A stretch of DNA of 64,000 nucleotides from Bufo bufo (Eukaryota > Chordata > Amphibia > Anura > Bufonidae): NCBI RefSeq assembly GCF_905171765.1, contig NC_053394.1:159287256-159351255 (forward strand). Direction: 5' to 3'. A program made the position numbers and the translations under genes. Of this stretch, positions 1 to 10,003 are shown piece by piece. Positions within the stretch are counted from its first letter, which is position 1; every line of letters begins with the position of its first letter. The notes beneath the pieces were generated by a model. That model ran no database searches, was not told the DNA's origin, and worked only from the letters and a program-made list of their open reading frames with translations.

Positions 1-1
1 G

Positions 2-544
2 GTATGGGAGACATTCCTGGCAGAGTACAATGGGCGGTCTATGTGGATGGAGGCAGTAATTAGTAATGTGGATTTGGAATTGTTCTCTGATGCATCAGGT
101 TCGTGTGGATATGGTGTTTTTTGCAGGGGACAATGGAGTGCTGGGGCGTGGCCGGCTGAATGGAGGGAGGCGGGTTTTCTTACGAACTTGGCTTTGTTGG
201 AGCTTTTTCCTATTGTTTTGGCTACTGAGTTGTGGGGGGACTGGCTCAGGAATCGGCGGGTTCGCTTTTACTGTGACAATATGGGTGTGGTGCAGGCGAT
301 CAATAGCCAAACGGCGAACTCGCCTCCGGTGTTGAATTTACTGAGGCATCTTGTATTGCGGGGTTTGCAGTTGAATGCATGTTTTGTTGCGGTTCATGTT
401 CCTGGAGTTGATAACTCACTCGCCGATTCCCTTTCTCGTTTTCAGTGGGATCGTTTCCGCAGTTTGGCGCCGGGTGCCGAGTTACAGGGGTTGCCTTGCC
501 CCCAGTGGCTCTGGAGCGTGGCCTTGGGGTATCGGCAGGCTTGA
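2..544 (+). CDS. RNase H domain of Ngaro pol (5' end outside window)
   Basis: RNase H removes the RNA strand of the RNA/DNA hybrid during reverse transcription. The frame is open from base 2, so the apparent start at 41 is internal and the reverse transcriptase should lie upstream in the same frame. The acidic positions expected of an RNase H fold are visible: Asp in FSDASGS, Glu in LLELFPIV, Asp in FYCDNMG and Asp in DNSLADSLSR. The ADxLSR ending is typical of DIRS/Ngaro and Gypsy RNase H. The frame stops at 544, overlapping the start of the tyrosine-recombinase frame. No internal stop is present, so this part looks intact. Confidence 0.85.
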   Translation, partial: VWETFLAEYNGRSMWMEAVISNVDLELFSDASGSCGYGVFCRGQWSAGAWPAEWREAGFLTNLALLELFPIVLATELWGDWLRNRRVRFYCDNMGVVQAINSQTANSPPVLNLLRHLVLRGLQLNACFVAVHVPGVDNSLADSLSRFQWDRFRSLAPGAELQGLPCPQWLWSVALGYRQA

Positions 545-1417
545 TTAGGCAGTCTCTTAGTGGAGGTACGTGGTCGGCCTATTCATCAGTGTGGGCGTTG
601 TGGGAGGAGTTGATCGAGCAGGTAGGTGGTAGTAGTTCAGTAGAGGATTTTAAGACATTATTGGTTTTTTGGGTAGGTCAGTCTTACGCAGCGGGTTTGT
701 CGTTTTCGGTGGCATCTAAGAGGGTGGCGGCTGTTGCCTTCTGGTTGCGCTTGCGTGGACTGGCTGACGTGTCTAAATGTTTTATGGTGCGGCAAGCTTT
801 AAAGGGTTACCGTCGCTGTGCGTTGCGTAAGGATAGTCGTAGGCCGGTTTCGTTTAGTGTGTTGCAGATGCTATGGAGGGTGGCTGAGTCCGTTTGTGTG
901 TCGGCGTATGAAGTGTGTTTGTTTAGGGCTGCCTTTGCGTTGGCCTTTTTTCGGGGCATTTCGTATATCGGAATTGGTGGCAGCGAGTCGCATGGGCGGT
1001 GGTGGTTTGTTGTGGGAGGATGTTTGGATTGTAGACGGTGCTTTGAGATGTATGCTCCGTAAGTCTAAGACTGATCAGGAGGGTAAGGGTGTGGTCTTGT
1101 GGCTTAGGCCGTTATTGGGGTCAGTTTTTTGTCCTGTGCATTGTGTGAAGGAGTTTTTGGAGTTGCGTCCTGGCGGTGCGGGTGCGTTGCTGGTTCATAG
1201 GGACGGTTCGCGGTTGTCGCGTTTCCAATTTGTGGCTGTCTTCAGGAAATGTTTGTCTGCCGCGGGTCTTCCGGCTAAGGATTTTGCATCTCACTCATTC
1301 AGGATTGGCGCTGCGACCGAGGCTTCCAGGTGGGGTTTGGGGGAGGAGGTTATAAAACGTATCGGGCGCTGGGAGTCCGATTGTTTTCGGTCATATGTTA
1401 GGCCTCATCTGTTATAG
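445..1417 (+). pseudogene. Tyrosine recombinase of Ngaro element, one frameshift
   Basis: This is the integration enzyme of the element and replaces the DDE integrase used by LTR retrotransposons. An N-terminal helical (SAM-like) region lies around 540-900. The catalytic part holds Arg in the short motif FRISEL (about 960-985), the HxxR box as HSFRIG (about 1290-1310), Trp in IGRWES, and the nucleophilic Tyr in FRSYVRP just before the stop at 1415. The N-terminal half is in one frame and the C-terminal half in the next. The switch falls at a run of six T near 951-956, consistent with a single-base indel. With every catalytic residue otherwise present, the lesion looks young; a sequencing error in the homopolymer is also possible. 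Confidence 0.8.
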
Positions 1418-1488
1418 TGTTGCAATGTGGAGTTAGTCGGTGTCTGTTCTATATTGATTGGGAGTTTGCAGTGCTATTTTGACTATGT

Positions 1489-2097
1489 TTGTTTTTTACA
1501 GGGGCGGCGCCTTGCTTGGCATGGATTTTCGGGCATTCGTATGTCTACTGGGGGGCCTTACGAGCGGATGTGCGGCGGAACGGTCGTCAGTTAGGTTTTC
1601 CGATGGAGGATTTGCTGGTCAGGTGGATTGGTTTGAGGGGGCTTCTTTGGGGGCGCGTTTTGCCCGAGATCCATACCAATGTACTGTTAGATCGCCTGCC
1701 TGATATCTTAGTTCTTCATGCGGGGGGTAATGATTTGGGGGTTCGGCGGTCCCGCGATGTGATACGGGATATCAAGTTAGACGTTTTGCGTTTGATGTCG
1801 GATTTTCCGGATTTGCTGGTGGTGTGGTCAGAGGTGGTTGCGAGGAGCAGTTGGCGGTTTGCCAGGTCGGTGGAGCGGCTCAATAAAGCGCGGGCCAAGT
1901 TGAACAAAGAGGTGGGTCGTTTTGTTCGCAGACAGGGTGGTCTGGTGGTCCGACATCAGGAATTGGAGGCTGCATCGCCTCAATTTTTGAGACCCGATGG
2001 TGTGCATCTTAATGATGTAGGGATTGATATGTGGGCTTTAGGCATTCAGGAGGGTCTGGAAACGGCCCTGAGGGTGTGGCGGGACGCCCACAGGTGA
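1489..2097 (+). CDS. SGNH/GDSL-like hydrolase encoded by Ngaro element
   Basis: A 202-residue protein with the conserved blocks of an SGNH-fold esterase: Ser in FGHSYVYWG near residue 27 (block I), HAGGNDLG (block III, Asn) and RPDGVHLND (block V, Asp and His of the triad). Vertebrate and invertebrate Ngaro elements are known to carry such an ORF after the recombinase; its role is unresolved, with lipid or ester cleavage suggested. The frame is uninterrupted. The ATG at 1489 lies only 12 bases before a good 3' splice-site sequence (TTTTTTACAG, ending at 1501), so the ORF may instead be reached by splicing. It ends about 20 bases before the B1 repeat. Confidence 0.85.
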   Translation: MFFTGAAPCLAWIFGHSYVYWGALRADVRRNGRQLGFPMEDLLVRWIGLRGLLWGRVLPEIHTNVLLDRLPDILVLHAGGNDLGVRRSRDVIRDIKLDVLRLMSDFPDLLVVWSEVVARSSWRFARSVERLNKARAKLNKEVGRFVRRQGGLVVRHQELEAASPQFLRPDGVHLNDVGIDMWALGIQEGLETALRVWRDAHR

Positions 2098-2117
2098 TGT
2101 GTCATCGGTGGTCGTCT

Positions 2118-2580
2118 GTGGCTGATTGATATGGGATCCTGGAGGAGCAATACAATGGTTTAAGAGATGCAGGACATGTTGGAGCCTGTGTCTCATGTGG
2201 ATGGTGATTGCCGAGGATGGGGCTCCTGTTTGGGCTAAAAGGCCTACAGGAGGAGATACATGGATACTTCAAGGATTTGGTGCCCTTGGGTCGGTGAGTG
2301 CGGCCAAGGGTAACCTTGATGTATAAGGAGAGAAGTTTAAGGAAGATACCGCTTGTTTGGGTTGCCCTCCAGGATCCTTGTTACGGTATAGTTGCTCATA
2401 AGGTTGAAGTATGTGTTAAAATGCTTGTTAGTATTATTGTTATTATTATTATTGTGTGTGTATAATAAAGTTGGCCGTAATGGTCATTTTACCAAACCAA
2501 GAAGGTTTCTGTGTGGTTATTGGAAAGGAAGGGGTTTGGTAAGGACAGCCGGAGGATAATTCTTCCATCCTAGTAAGTCA
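2118..2580 (+). repeat. Ngaro split direct repeat B1
   Basis: 463 bp, identical on reading to 2838-3300 at an offset of exactly 720 bp. It contains an imperfect ATT microsatellite (about 2430-2455) and an AATAAA at about 2464 that could serve as a poly(A) signal. Short open frames here, such as 2126-2326, are not supported as genes. Confidence 0.9.
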
Positions 2581-2837
2581 TAATAGCAATGGAACGAGGC
2601 GCAGACATAGTGGAGTGCGTCTTGACTTAGGGGGAAGACCGCAGGCTAGGAAAGGGTTACTGGGTGGAAGTGTGTTGAGGGTTGGGTTCAGGTGAATGGG
2701 GTGGAGTAGCAAGTTCGCGGGCAGTATATAGGTTGGGGGTGGAGTTTGTGAGTCAGTTGCCAGTGTAAGTTGGAGTGTTTCCCGCCCGCCCGCCCTTGAT
2801 TGGGTTGAAGGGGGGTATAAGGGATGAAGGTGGAATG
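2581..2837 (+). repeat. Ngaro A2 repeat block between the two B copies
   Basis: This 257-bp block sits between the identical B copies. In the A1-coding-B1-A2-B2 scheme it should be the copy of the element's 5' end. Its partner A1 would lie upstream of the window. A CCCGCC-rich stretch lies near 2778-2795. Confidence 0.7.
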
Positions 2838-3300
2838 GTGGCTGATTGATATGGGATCCTGGAGGAGCAATACAATGGTTTAAGAGATGCAGGACATGTT
2901 GGAGCCTGTGTCTCATGTGGATGGTGATTGCCGAGGATGGGGCTCCTGTTTGGGCTAAAAGGCCTACAGGAGGAGATACATGGATACTTCAAGGATTTGG
3001 TGCCCTTGGGTCGGTGAGTGCGGCCAAGGGTAACCTTGATGTATAAGGAGAGAAGTTTAAGGAAGATACCGCTTGTTTGGGTTGCCCTCCAGGATCCTTG
3101 TTACGGTATAGTTGCTCATAAGGTTGAAGTATGTGTTAAAATGCTTGTTAGTATTATTGTTATTATTATTATTGTGTGTGTATAATAAAGTTGGCCGTAA
3201 TGGTCATTTTACCAAACCAAGAAGGTTTCTGTGTGGTTATTGGAAAGGAAGGGGTTTGGTAAGGACAGCCGGAGGATAATTCTTCCATCCTAGTAAGTCA
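2838..3300 (+). repeat. Ngaro split direct repeat B2 (3' end of element)
   Basis: Line-by-line comparison with 2118-2580 shows no difference. Sequence after 3300 is unrelated to that after 2580, which defines the element boundary. Confidence 0.9.
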
Positions 3301-4021
3301 CAAAATGAGGGCGCAATCACTGCGGTAGAAATTGTTCCTACCGCATTCAGTTTGCATCACCCTATATACTCAGGCCACTGCAAATGATCGCCAATGGATA
3401 TGCTCCCCTCGATTGATTGTCGCTAGAGATGAGCGAATCGAAGTTGACGAAGTGGAATTCGATCAAAATTTCAGGAAAAATTAGATTTGCGCCGAATCCA
3501 AAATTCCTCACGCTTCCTAAAATGGCTGCTGCACATATTAGGTCATAGAGCAAAGAACTCTGGGAATGGGATCACCCACAATGCCATGCATGCAGCCAAT
3601 CAGCCGCCAGCCGGGCGATGTCACAGCCCTATAAATAGCCTCAGCCATCTTGGATTTAGCCATTTTCCAGTGTACTTAGTACAGGGAGAGACGTTAGCAG
3701 GCGCTAGGGAAAGTGCTAGGAAAGACTGTGTAGGGAAAGGATAGGGAGGAATTATTCCACAGTATTGAAGCAGAACAGGGTCCAATAGGGGAGTGTACAG
3801 CCTGGGTAATAGGAACAATCCTATTACACCTTGCTGCACTGACTGGGGATCTAAATTGCAATTATACTGCTGCTTTCAGGTTTGCAATAGATTATACCTC
3901 TGTAATTCCAGCAAATCGCTTTCTTTATTGGGGTGCAAGTGCTGTGTGATACAGCTATTAACAGAGTGTATTACTAGGAAATATTTCTATGTCTTATTAG
4001 CCCTTGTGCGGTGCAGTTATA

Positions 4022-4224
4022 CAGTCAGGTCCATAAATATTGGGACATGGACACTGTAATTCCTACACCGTTCACCTGAATTGGATGTAAATACCCTCAA
4101 ATTAAAGCTGACAGTCTGCAGTTACAGCGCATCTTGTTCGTTTCAATTCAAATCCATTTTGGTAGTGTATAGAGCCAAAAATGTTAGAATTGTGTCGATG
4201 TCCCAATATTTATGGACCTGACTG
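4022..4224. mobile_element. Tc1/mariner MITE
   Basis: About 203 bp with inverted termini CAGTCAGGTCCATAAATATT, flanked by TA at 4020-4021 and 4225-4226. This fits the TA target duplication of Tc1/mariner elements. The element interrupts a repeat unit whose intact form (…gttatatgttctaaag…) is present many times between 6230 and 7120, giving an internal empty site. It has no coding capacity. Confidence 0.8.
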
Positions 4225-4235
4225 TATATTCTAAA

Positions 4236-4503
4236 GCCTTTTTTGGCGTGTATAAGTGGGGAAAAAAGGGCTTATTTGCCATTCAGCGGTGCAGTGATAT
4301 GTTCTAAAGTCCTTTTTGGGGTGTATTAGTGGCAAAAAAGAGATTATTTGCTGTTCAGTGGTGCAGTTATATGTTCTAAAGCTTTTTTGGTCGTTCAGCG
4401 GTGCAGTTATGTAAAGCTTTTTTGGCGTGTATTAGTGGCAAAAAAAAGTATTATTTGCCGTTTTGTGGTGAAGTGAGAAAATTGCAGCACTTTTTGGTGT
4501 CTA
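4236..4503. repeat. Subterminal tandem array, left part
   Basis: Degenerate units of about 70 bp built from 'gttatatgttctaaagccttttt', 'gtgtattagtggcaaaaaaaag' and 'tatttgccgttcagcggtgca' modules. The array resumes at 6193 after the 4507-6189 insertion. Confidence 0.75.
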
Positions 4504-4506
4504 TTA

Positions 4507-6189
4507 GGCCTCATGCACACGACCGTTGTGTGCACCCGTGGCCGTTGTGCCGTTTTCCGTTTTTTTTCGCGGACCCATTGACTTTCAATGGGTCCGTGGA
4601 AAAATCGGAAAATGCACCGTTTTGCAGCCGCATCCGTGATCCGTGTTTCCTGGCCGTGAAAAAAATATGACCTGTCCTATTTTTTTCACGGCCAACGGTT
4701 CACGGACCCATTCAAGTCAATGGGTCCGTGAAAGAACACGGATGCACACAAGATTGGCATCCGTGTCCGTGATCCGTGGCCGTAGGTTAGTTTTTATACA
4801 GACGGATCCGAAGATCCGTCTGCATAAAAGCTTTTTCAAAGCTGAGTTTTCACTTTGTGAAAACTCAGAACCGACAGTATATTCTAACACAGAAGCGTTC
4901 CCATGGTGATGGGGACGCTTCTAGTTAGAATACACTACAAACTGTGTACAAGACTGCCCCCTGCTGCCTGGCAGCACCCGATCTCTTACAGGGGGCCGTG
5001 ATCAGCACAATTAACCCCTTCAGGTGCGGCACCTGAAGGGGTTAATTGTGCTGATCACGGCCCCCTGTAAGAGATCAGGGCTGCCAGGCAGCAGGGGGCA
5101 GACCCTCCCCCCCTCCCCAGTTTGAATATCATTGGTGGCCAGTGCGGCCCCCCCCCCCTCTATTGTAATAATAGGTTGGTGGCCAACAGTGTGCGCCCCC
5201 CCCCTCCCTCCCTCTATTGTAATAATTCGTTGGTGGCACAGTGTGCGCCCCCCATCGGCCCCCCCTTCCTCTATAGCATTAACAACATTGGTGGCCAGTG
5301 TGCGGCCTCCAATGTTGTTAATGCTATAGAGGGAGGGGGGGGCCAATGGGGGGCGCACACTGTGCCACCAACGATTTATTACAATAGAGGGAGGAAGGGG
5401 GGGGCGCACACTGTGCCACCAACGAATTATTACAATAGAGGGAGGAAGGGGGGGGGCACACTGTGCCACCAACGAATTATTACAATGGAAGGGGGGGGGC
5501 CGCACTGGCCACCAATGATATTCAAACTGGGGAGGGGGGGGGTCTGCCCCCTGCTGCCTGGCAGCCCTGATCTCTTACAGGGGGATATGATAGTACAATT
5601 AACCCCTTCAGGTGCGGCACCTGAGGGGTTAATTGTGCTGATCCCGGCCCCCTGTAAGAGATCGGATGCTGCTAGGCAGCAGGGGGCAGTCATGTACACA
5701 GTTTGTAGTATATTCTGACTAGAAGCGTCCCCATCACCATGGGAACGCCTCTGTGTTAGAATATACTGTCGGAAATGAGGTTTCACGATCTAACTCATAT
5801 CCGACAGTATATTCTAACATAGAGGCGTTCCCATGGTGATGGGGACGCTTCAAGTTAAAATATACCATCGGATTGGAGTAACCTCCGATCCTATGGTATA
5901 AAAGGGACTCCAGACTTTACATTGAAAGTCAATGGGGACGGATCCGTTTGAAATGGCACCATATTGTGTCAACGTCAAACGGATCCGTCCCCATTGACTT
6001 GCATTGTAATTCAGGACGGATCCGTTTGGCTCCGCACGGCCAGGCGGACACCAAAACGACTTTTTTTTCATGTCCGTGGATCCTCCAAAAATCAAGGAAG
6101 ACCCACGGACGAAAAAACGGTCACGGATCACGGGAAAACGGAACCCCGTTTTGCGGACCGCAAAAAAATACGGTCGTGTGCATGAGGCC
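4507..6189. mobile_element. PIF/Harbinger-like foldback element (GGCCTCATGCAC family)
   Basis: The termini are exact inverted copies, GGCCTCATGCACACGACCG at the left and its reverse complement at the right. The element is flanked by TTA on both sides (4504-4506 and 6190-6192). A 3-bp TWA duplication is the signature of PIF/Harbinger elements; family assignment is inferred from that alone. No transposase is encoded. The interior is built almost wholly of palindromes. It separates the two halves of the repeat array, so it inserted after the array formed. Confidence 0.75.
4865..5870. repeat. Composite palindrome of nested hairpins
   Basis: Several perfect or near-perfect inverted repeats follow one another. 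One is centred near 5029 (arms about 4955-5025 and 5033-5100), one near 5330 (arms about 5105-5310 and 5330-5555, holding poly-G/poly-C tracts), one near 5620, and a 'gacagtatattctaaca…cgttcccatggtgatgggg' block repeated inverted at both ends. Long open frames on both strands here are by-products of the palindromes and are not genes. Confidence 0.75.
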
Positions 6190-6192
6190 TTA

Positions 6193-7205
6193 GTGGCAAA
6201 AAAAAAGTATTATTTGTCGTTCAGCAGTGCAGTTATATGTTCTAAAGCCTTTTTTGGCGTATATTAGCTGAAAAAAAGCTTATTAGCCATTGTGGGGTGA
6301 AGTGAGAAAATTAGAGCACTTTTTGGCGTGTATTAGTGGCAAAAAAAAGTATTATTTGCAGTTCAGCGGTGCAGGTATATGTTCTAAAGCCTTTTTTGGT
6401 GTGTATTAGTGGGAAAAATAAAGGGTTTATTAGCCGTTGTGTGGTGAAGTGAGAAAATTACAGCCTTTTTTGTCGTGTATTAGTGGCAAAAAAAAAGTAT
6501 TATTTGCCGTTCAGCAGTGCAGTTATATGTTCTAAAGCCTTTTTTGTCGTGTATTAGTGGCAAAAAAAAAGTATTATTTGCCATTCAGCAGTGCAGTTAT
6601 ATGTTCTAAAGCCTTTTTTGGCGTGTATTAATGGTAAAAAAAAGTATTATTTGCCGTTCAGCTGTGCAGTTATATATATGCCTTTTTTGGCATGTATTAG
6701 TCGGAAAAAAAGGGCTTATTAGCCGTTGTGTGATGAAATGAGAAAATTACAGTCCTTTTTGGCATGTATTAGTGGCAAAAAAAAAATGATTTTCCGTTCA
6801 GCAATCCAGTTATATATTCTAAAACCTTTTTTGGTGTGTATTAGTGGGGGTGGGGGGGAAAGGGCTTATTAGCTGTTGTGTAGTGAAGTGAGAAAATTAC
6901 AGCCCTTTTTGACGTGTATTAGTGGCAAAAAAAAGTATTATTTGCTGTTCAGCGGTGCAGTTATATGTTCTAAAGCCTTTTTTGGCGTGTATTAGTGGAA
7001 AAAAAGGGCTTATTAGCCGTTGTGTGGTGAAGTGAGAAAATTACAACCCTTTTTGGCGTGTATTAGTGGCAAAAAAAATATGATTTGCCGTTCAGCGATC
7101 CAGTTATATATTCTAAAGCCTTTTTTGGCATGTATAAGTGGCAAAAAAAAGTATTATTTGCCGTTGTGTGGTGAAGTGACAAAATTACAGCCTTTTCTGG
7201 GGTGT
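6193..7205. repeat. Subterminal tandem array, right part
   Basis: At least ten degenerate units of about 65-75 bp. Two alternating forms occur: one with 'ccgttcagcggtgcagttatatgttctaaagcc' and one with 'agccgttgtgtggtgaagtgagaaaattacagcc'. Both share 'ttttttggcgtgtattagtggcaaaaaaaa'-type cores. Confidence 0.8.
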
Positions 7206-7381
7206 ATTAATTTCCTTTTTATTTATTTTATTTACTTATTTGATCTGACAGTATGTCAGGCCCTTAACAGGGGGGGGGGAGGGAAAGGCCCAAATGTTTC
7301 TGGCGCAGGCACAGGTCGCAGCAGAGTAAGGGGGCGTTGCAGCAGGGGTCACTTTGGGAGGCCTGAGCTCCCAGTGTCATC

Positions 7382-8530
7382 TAGCGGTCGTGTCTTGACC
7401 AGCAACCCAGCAGTTCTTGAATGGTTGACTCGGTCATCCACTTTGACCCAAGTGACATCAGACACCCCCAGCCAAGAGTCGGGCTTAGCTCCACTATACA
7501 GCAAGGACGAGCTACTAGAAGACAGTCAGCAGCTACTGCCCAGCCAAGATCTCGTTTGTATGGGCGAACGGAGTCACACAGGGCAGGAACTGCTCCATGT
7601 CCTATGTTCAATCTGGTTGTCAAGCGGTTCCTGAAGTCTTCCATCCATCTGCAAGACATCCTAAAAATGGCCAGGAAACTTTGCATGCACTTCAGCCACT
7701 CGTACACCGCTAAGCACACCCTCCTTGAGCTACAGAAGCAGAACGGCCTCCCCCAACATAGGGTGATATTCAACGTTTCCACCCATTGGAATTCCACCCT
7801 CCATATGTTAGACCGACTATACGAACAGCGAAAGGCCATAAACGATTTCTTGATGATCCAAGCGGATAGGAGTACTCCCCTGTGTAACTTCGTTGTCAGC
7901 CAGTGGCAGCTCATGCGTGACACCTACAGTTTGCTCGGGCCCTTTGAGGATGCCACGTTATTTGTCAGTTGCCAGGACTAAGGATCAACAACGTCATTCC
8001 ACTGCTTCATATCCTGGAACAGATGCTGGTAAATCTGGCTGGTCAGGGGACTGGAGACATGGCGCCTACATCTCACAGCCACATGAGCCCTGGGTGGCTT
8101 AACTGGAGGAGGAGGACATTGGAGCACAAGCAATGTGTAGCGAAATGGGTGATTTTTCTACACAGGTGACAGGATAGGAGGAGCAGGAGCAGCCGGAGGA
8201 ACAAGAGGGAGATGAGGAAGATGAGGCAGATGACCCAGGCACACAATGGCAGTATGCAGTGGAGATGGAGGCAGGGAGTCCCTCCGAGTCACTTGCGCAA
8301 ATGGCCCACTGCATGCTCACTTGCTTGGGTAGTGACAGCCTAATTGTCACCATTCGGCAAAGGGATGACTTTTGGCTCTCCACCTTGTTGGACCCTCGCT
8401 ACCGGTCCAAAAAGGGGGTCTTTTATTACACCTGCTGTGAGGGAAGACAAACTGAAAATACTCTTTCATGCTACAGTAGGATCTTGGGCCTCTGCACAGT
8501 TCTTTATACCTGGCGCTAACATCGACCTGT
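7382..8530 (+). pseudogene. hAT transposase relic (ZBED-like), copy 1
   Basis: DNA transposase of the hAT superfamily, the source of vertebrate ZBED genes. A clean frame at 7421-7981 contains the conserved middle region (LQDILKMARKLCMHF, FNVSTHWNSTLHML, LLGPFEDAT). The frame shifts near 7978 and an acidic linker (about 8103-8245) follows with an internal stop near 8175. The next conserved block, FWLSTLLDPRYR, lies near 8370-8405. The BED zinc finger and the C-terminal dimerisation domain are missing. The relic cannot encode a working enzyme. It belongs to the surrounding 3424-8851 element. Confidence 0.75.
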
Positions 8531-8851
8531 AAGGCTGAGTTCACACTTGAGTTATTTGGTCAGTTTTGGCCCTGTAACTGCCCAAATAAGTGAAGTGTGC
8601 AGTGATTCTAAGAGCGACACATGTCATGTGCATGTCATACTGAAAACAGTATTGTTTCACTACCACAGCAGACTCCCTATGCGTGGTACTGCAAGGCACA
8701 GTGTTCTACACCACTATACAGGCTCTCTGCAGCCAGGAAATAGCTGTTTTTTTTAACACGATTCACCGCAAATAAATTCGGATCAAATCGAATCTATTCG
8801 GAAAATTCGGCGAACCGGCCGAATCGAACTTTTGAGAAATTTGCGCATCTA

Positions 8852-9172
8852 TAATGGCCGCAGTCCCTGAAGATTGGCCAGTGTAATACCATCATTAATC
8901 CTTGTAAGACTGCATGTTGTAAATAACAGTTGGCCACTATGATCAGGAGATATATCCTTAACATGGATAACTGGTCTTTAGACAATTTTTTAGGGAAAGG
9001 AGAACTCCTTTAAACCAACATAACAAAAATGTGTGCCCCTAGACCAAACCAATTAGTAAAACATGAACCACAAGATTAAAGAGTGATGGTCCCTAATAAT
9101 GTGATCAGGAAGTAATGAGATCATAATTATCAAGTGTAAGAAGGTACCTGGAATCATCGTGGATGGAAGGTA
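8852..9172. other. No feature recognised
   Basis: A+T-rich sequence between the right end of the hAT element and the LTR-like block. I see no coding frame or repeat that I can name. Confidence 0.5.
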
Positions 9173-9174
9173 TG

Positions 9175-9765
9175 TGTCACCGAGGTTCCTGGCCTCGGTG
9201 AAGTAAGAGCCGGTATTTTATGTGTCAGCAGCAGCTATTGCTAATTGACACCTTGAGATTTAGCATGGCTGTCATAGCTGATCCGAGACGGCTCCTACTG
9301 GGAGTAGTCAAAGTGCTGGGTGGGTGACTACTCCCCATGTTCCAGGCCGGGTTTTGCCAGGCATAAAAACCAGCCAGCACTGCCAGGTGGGATGGATTTA
9401 CCTCCCTCTGACAGTGGAGCTCAGGAGTCTGTGTGCTGTGAACTGAGCTCTGTGCTGGGATTTGAGGTTTGAGCCGGGCTGGAGGACTCAGGTCCCTCTA
9501 AAGGCGAACAGGCCGCCTATGGACTTGATGAGGCTGAACTGCTAACAGGATGTGAATTAACACCCAGGAGAAAAGGTGACTTTTATTGTTTATGGTCTTT
9601 CCTTGTGTGTGAACAAACACCAAGCCACCTGCGTTTTGTGATACACCTTATCTGCACTTTGTTATACACCAATGTGGGAATAAACACCACTGTTTGATTC
9701 AAGAACTGTGTACTCTGCCTCTATACTGCATCTACTAGTCCTAACTACCAGAGCGAATCCCCACA
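9175..9765 (+). mobile_element. Probable solo LTR (Gypsy-like)
   Basis: The block begins TGTCACC and ends CCCCACA (TG…CA). It has a TATA-like CATAAAAACC near 9361-9370 and an AATAAA near 9679, the order expected of U3-R-U5. No adjoining gag or pol is present and no clear target duplication is seen, so solo LTR is inference. Confidence 0.5.
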
Positions 9766-10003
9766 ATAAAGAGTCAGGTGTATGCGTTGCACAAAGTCTT
9801 ATTTAGGGACAACAATGTTGAGTCTTCATATCAAGGCATCCAGAAAGCTCCAGTGATCTGAGAAGATATTAAATCTAATAACGCTACAGCCTGTCCACAT
9901 AGTGGGAGAAACACCTCTTGTCCCTTCCATGTGCGTGTTATTTTATCAGCTGAACCATTATAGGCGAGGTAGGATCTTGGATACTGGACTGCATTGCATT
10001 AGA

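Larger units (their letters stand above)
1..3300 (+). mobile_element. Ngaro-type (DIRS order) retrotransposon, 3' portion
   Basis: The segment carries, in order, RNase H, a tyrosine recombinase, an SGNH hydrolase, then two identical 463-bp blocks separated by a 257-bp block. This matches the established Ngaro layout: gag/RT/RH/YR, then split direct repeats B1-A2-B2, with no integrase and no LTRs. The reverse transcriptase and the A1 repeat must lie left of the window, because the RNase H frame is open at the first base. Identity stops at 3300, which I take as the 3' terminus. The perfect match of the two B blocks implies a recent insertion. One reading-frame break in the recombinase suggests this copy is no longer autonomous. 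Confidence 0.85.
3424..8851 (+). mobile_element. Old hAT element with nested insertions
   Basis: The left end TAGAGATGAGCGAA and the right end read in reverse (TAGATGCGCAAA) are similar short inverted termini. Both are followed by CG-containing 'attcg' sequence typical of this repeat class. A hAT transposase relic lies on the plus strand at 7382-8530 and a subterminal repeat array fills much of the rest. An 8-bp target duplication is not visible (flanks ATTGTCGC and TAATGGCC), so the pairing of the two ends is inference. Two other elements are nested inside, at 4022-4224 and 4507-6189. Confidence 0.55.

Noticed and set aside
5020..5786. Long open frames on both strands
   Set aside because: They lie in palindromic poly-G/poly-C sequence of a foldback element; products are low-complexity mirror images.
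3424..8851. 8-bp target duplication for the large hAT element
   Set aside because: Flanking 8-mers ATTGTCGC and TAATGGCC do not match; the two ends may belong to different insertions.
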